From Sulfitobacter aestuariivivens (GTDB lineage: Bacteria > Pseudomonadota > Alphaproteobacteria > Rhodobacterales > Rhodobacteraceae), in NCBI RefSeq assembly GCF_014763045.1, contig NZ_JACTAG010000001.1:1240001-1304000 (forward strand): DNA of 64,000 bases, given 5' to 3'. Below are positions 63,777 to 64,000 of the stretch, piece by piece. Numbering within the stretch: the stretch's first letter is position 1; each line of letters starts with the position of its first letter. The notes beneath the pieces were generated by a model. That model was not told where the DNA came from, made no database searches, and saw only the letters and a list, made by a program, of their open reading frames with translations. The position numbers and the translations under genes are program-made.

Positions 63777-64000
63777 TTACTTCGCTCTTAACAGGGAACC
63801 TATGCGGCTGCCCTTCTGAATCTCTGCGTTTCCAAGCGCACAATAGCTTTGCGGGTCAGAAGTATCGACCCCCCTTGCCTTGAAAAATGCCGCCCCACGG
63901 GCCTTCATACGGTCTTTTTCCACATCACTGTCGGTATAGGCTTCGATCTCGGCATCAGAGTAGCCCATTGCCTTTGCCTGTTTCTCAAGTCCACGCACAT
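63777..64000 (-). CDS. DUF5333-like protein (5' partial, runs off the window)
   Basis: The last 74 residues of a gene whose start lies beyond the right edge. [21 protein letters not shown] and [20 protein letters not shown] match, from memory, the C-terminus of DUF5333, a small family encoded near nuoF/nuoG in Rhodobacterales. The frame is open to position 64000. One cysteine is visible in SYCALG. Function unknown. Confidence 0.65.
   Translation of the reverse strand, partial: VRGLEKQAKAMGYSDAEIEAYTDSDVEKDRMKARGAAFFKARGVDTSDPQSYCALGNAEIQKGSRIGSLLRAK

Noticed and set aside
1..64000. tRNA, rRNA, prophage or insertion sequence
   Set aside because: No CCA-ended cloverleaf with TTCRA-type loop, no rRNA-like segment, no integrase, transposase or flanking repeats were seen on either strand by reading.

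Overview
The window looks like chromosome of a marine Rhodobacteraceae (Roseobacter-group alphaproteobacterium). The evidence is moderately high GC, a Rhodobacterales-style nuo operon with extra small ORFs followed by birA, coaX and rnj, a pyrC/pyrE/dnaB/alr/radA/cvpA/purF backbone, and many ATGA or GTGA stop-start overlaps. About 70 protein genes fill almost all of it. I found no rRNA, tRNA, CRISPR array, prophage or transposase.

Layout. 1-6616: 3' part of an MscS channel gene, a small exported protein, purL, and on the minus strand a MoxR ATPase/CoxE-type VWA pair. 6851-12612: a compact five-gene plus-strand operon for glycan decoration (glycosyltransferase, sulfotransferase, degenerate-sulfotransferase/glycosyltransferase fusion, FkbM methyltransferase, glycosyltransferase), followed by a degenerate alpha/beta-hydrolase-like protein. 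13694-30278: nucleotide and replication backbone (pyrC, a threonine dehydratase, pyrE, dnaB, alr, radA, cvpA, purF). It is interrupted between dnaB and alr by an accessory block with a Tat-signal agmatine deiminase-like protein, a fatty-acid hydroxylase, an exported leucine-rich-repeat protein, an exported hydrolase and a periplasmic VWA protein. 30323-37165: small proteins, SDR, surE, pcm and a NlpD-like lipoprotein, convergent with a DUF815 ATPase and tatC-tatB-tatA. 37313-43579: a WYL regulator operon behind a perfect palindrome, two Lin0512 proteins with an ABC ATPase that has no adjacent permease, a sodium/solute symporter, an AlkD-like protein and an unusual SDR. 43722-48984: Hint-domain protein, prfC, another family-2 glycosyltransferase and a DEAD-box helicase. 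49146-64000: one long minus-strand run holding nuoG to nuoN with interposed small genes, then birA, coaX and rnj.

Functional themes. Complex I and its accessory ORFs, the Tat translocase with at least one possible Tat substrate, and purine/pyrimidine synthesis are housekeeping. The accessory content is concentrated in the 6.8-13.7 kb glycan cassette and the 18-24 kb dnaB-alr insertion. The least explained elements are the pseudo-sulfotransferase fusion, the Lin0512 pair with its ABC ATPase, the microproteins inside the nuo operon, a 79-base palindrome between the helicase and RNase J genes, and a family of short intergenic repeats.
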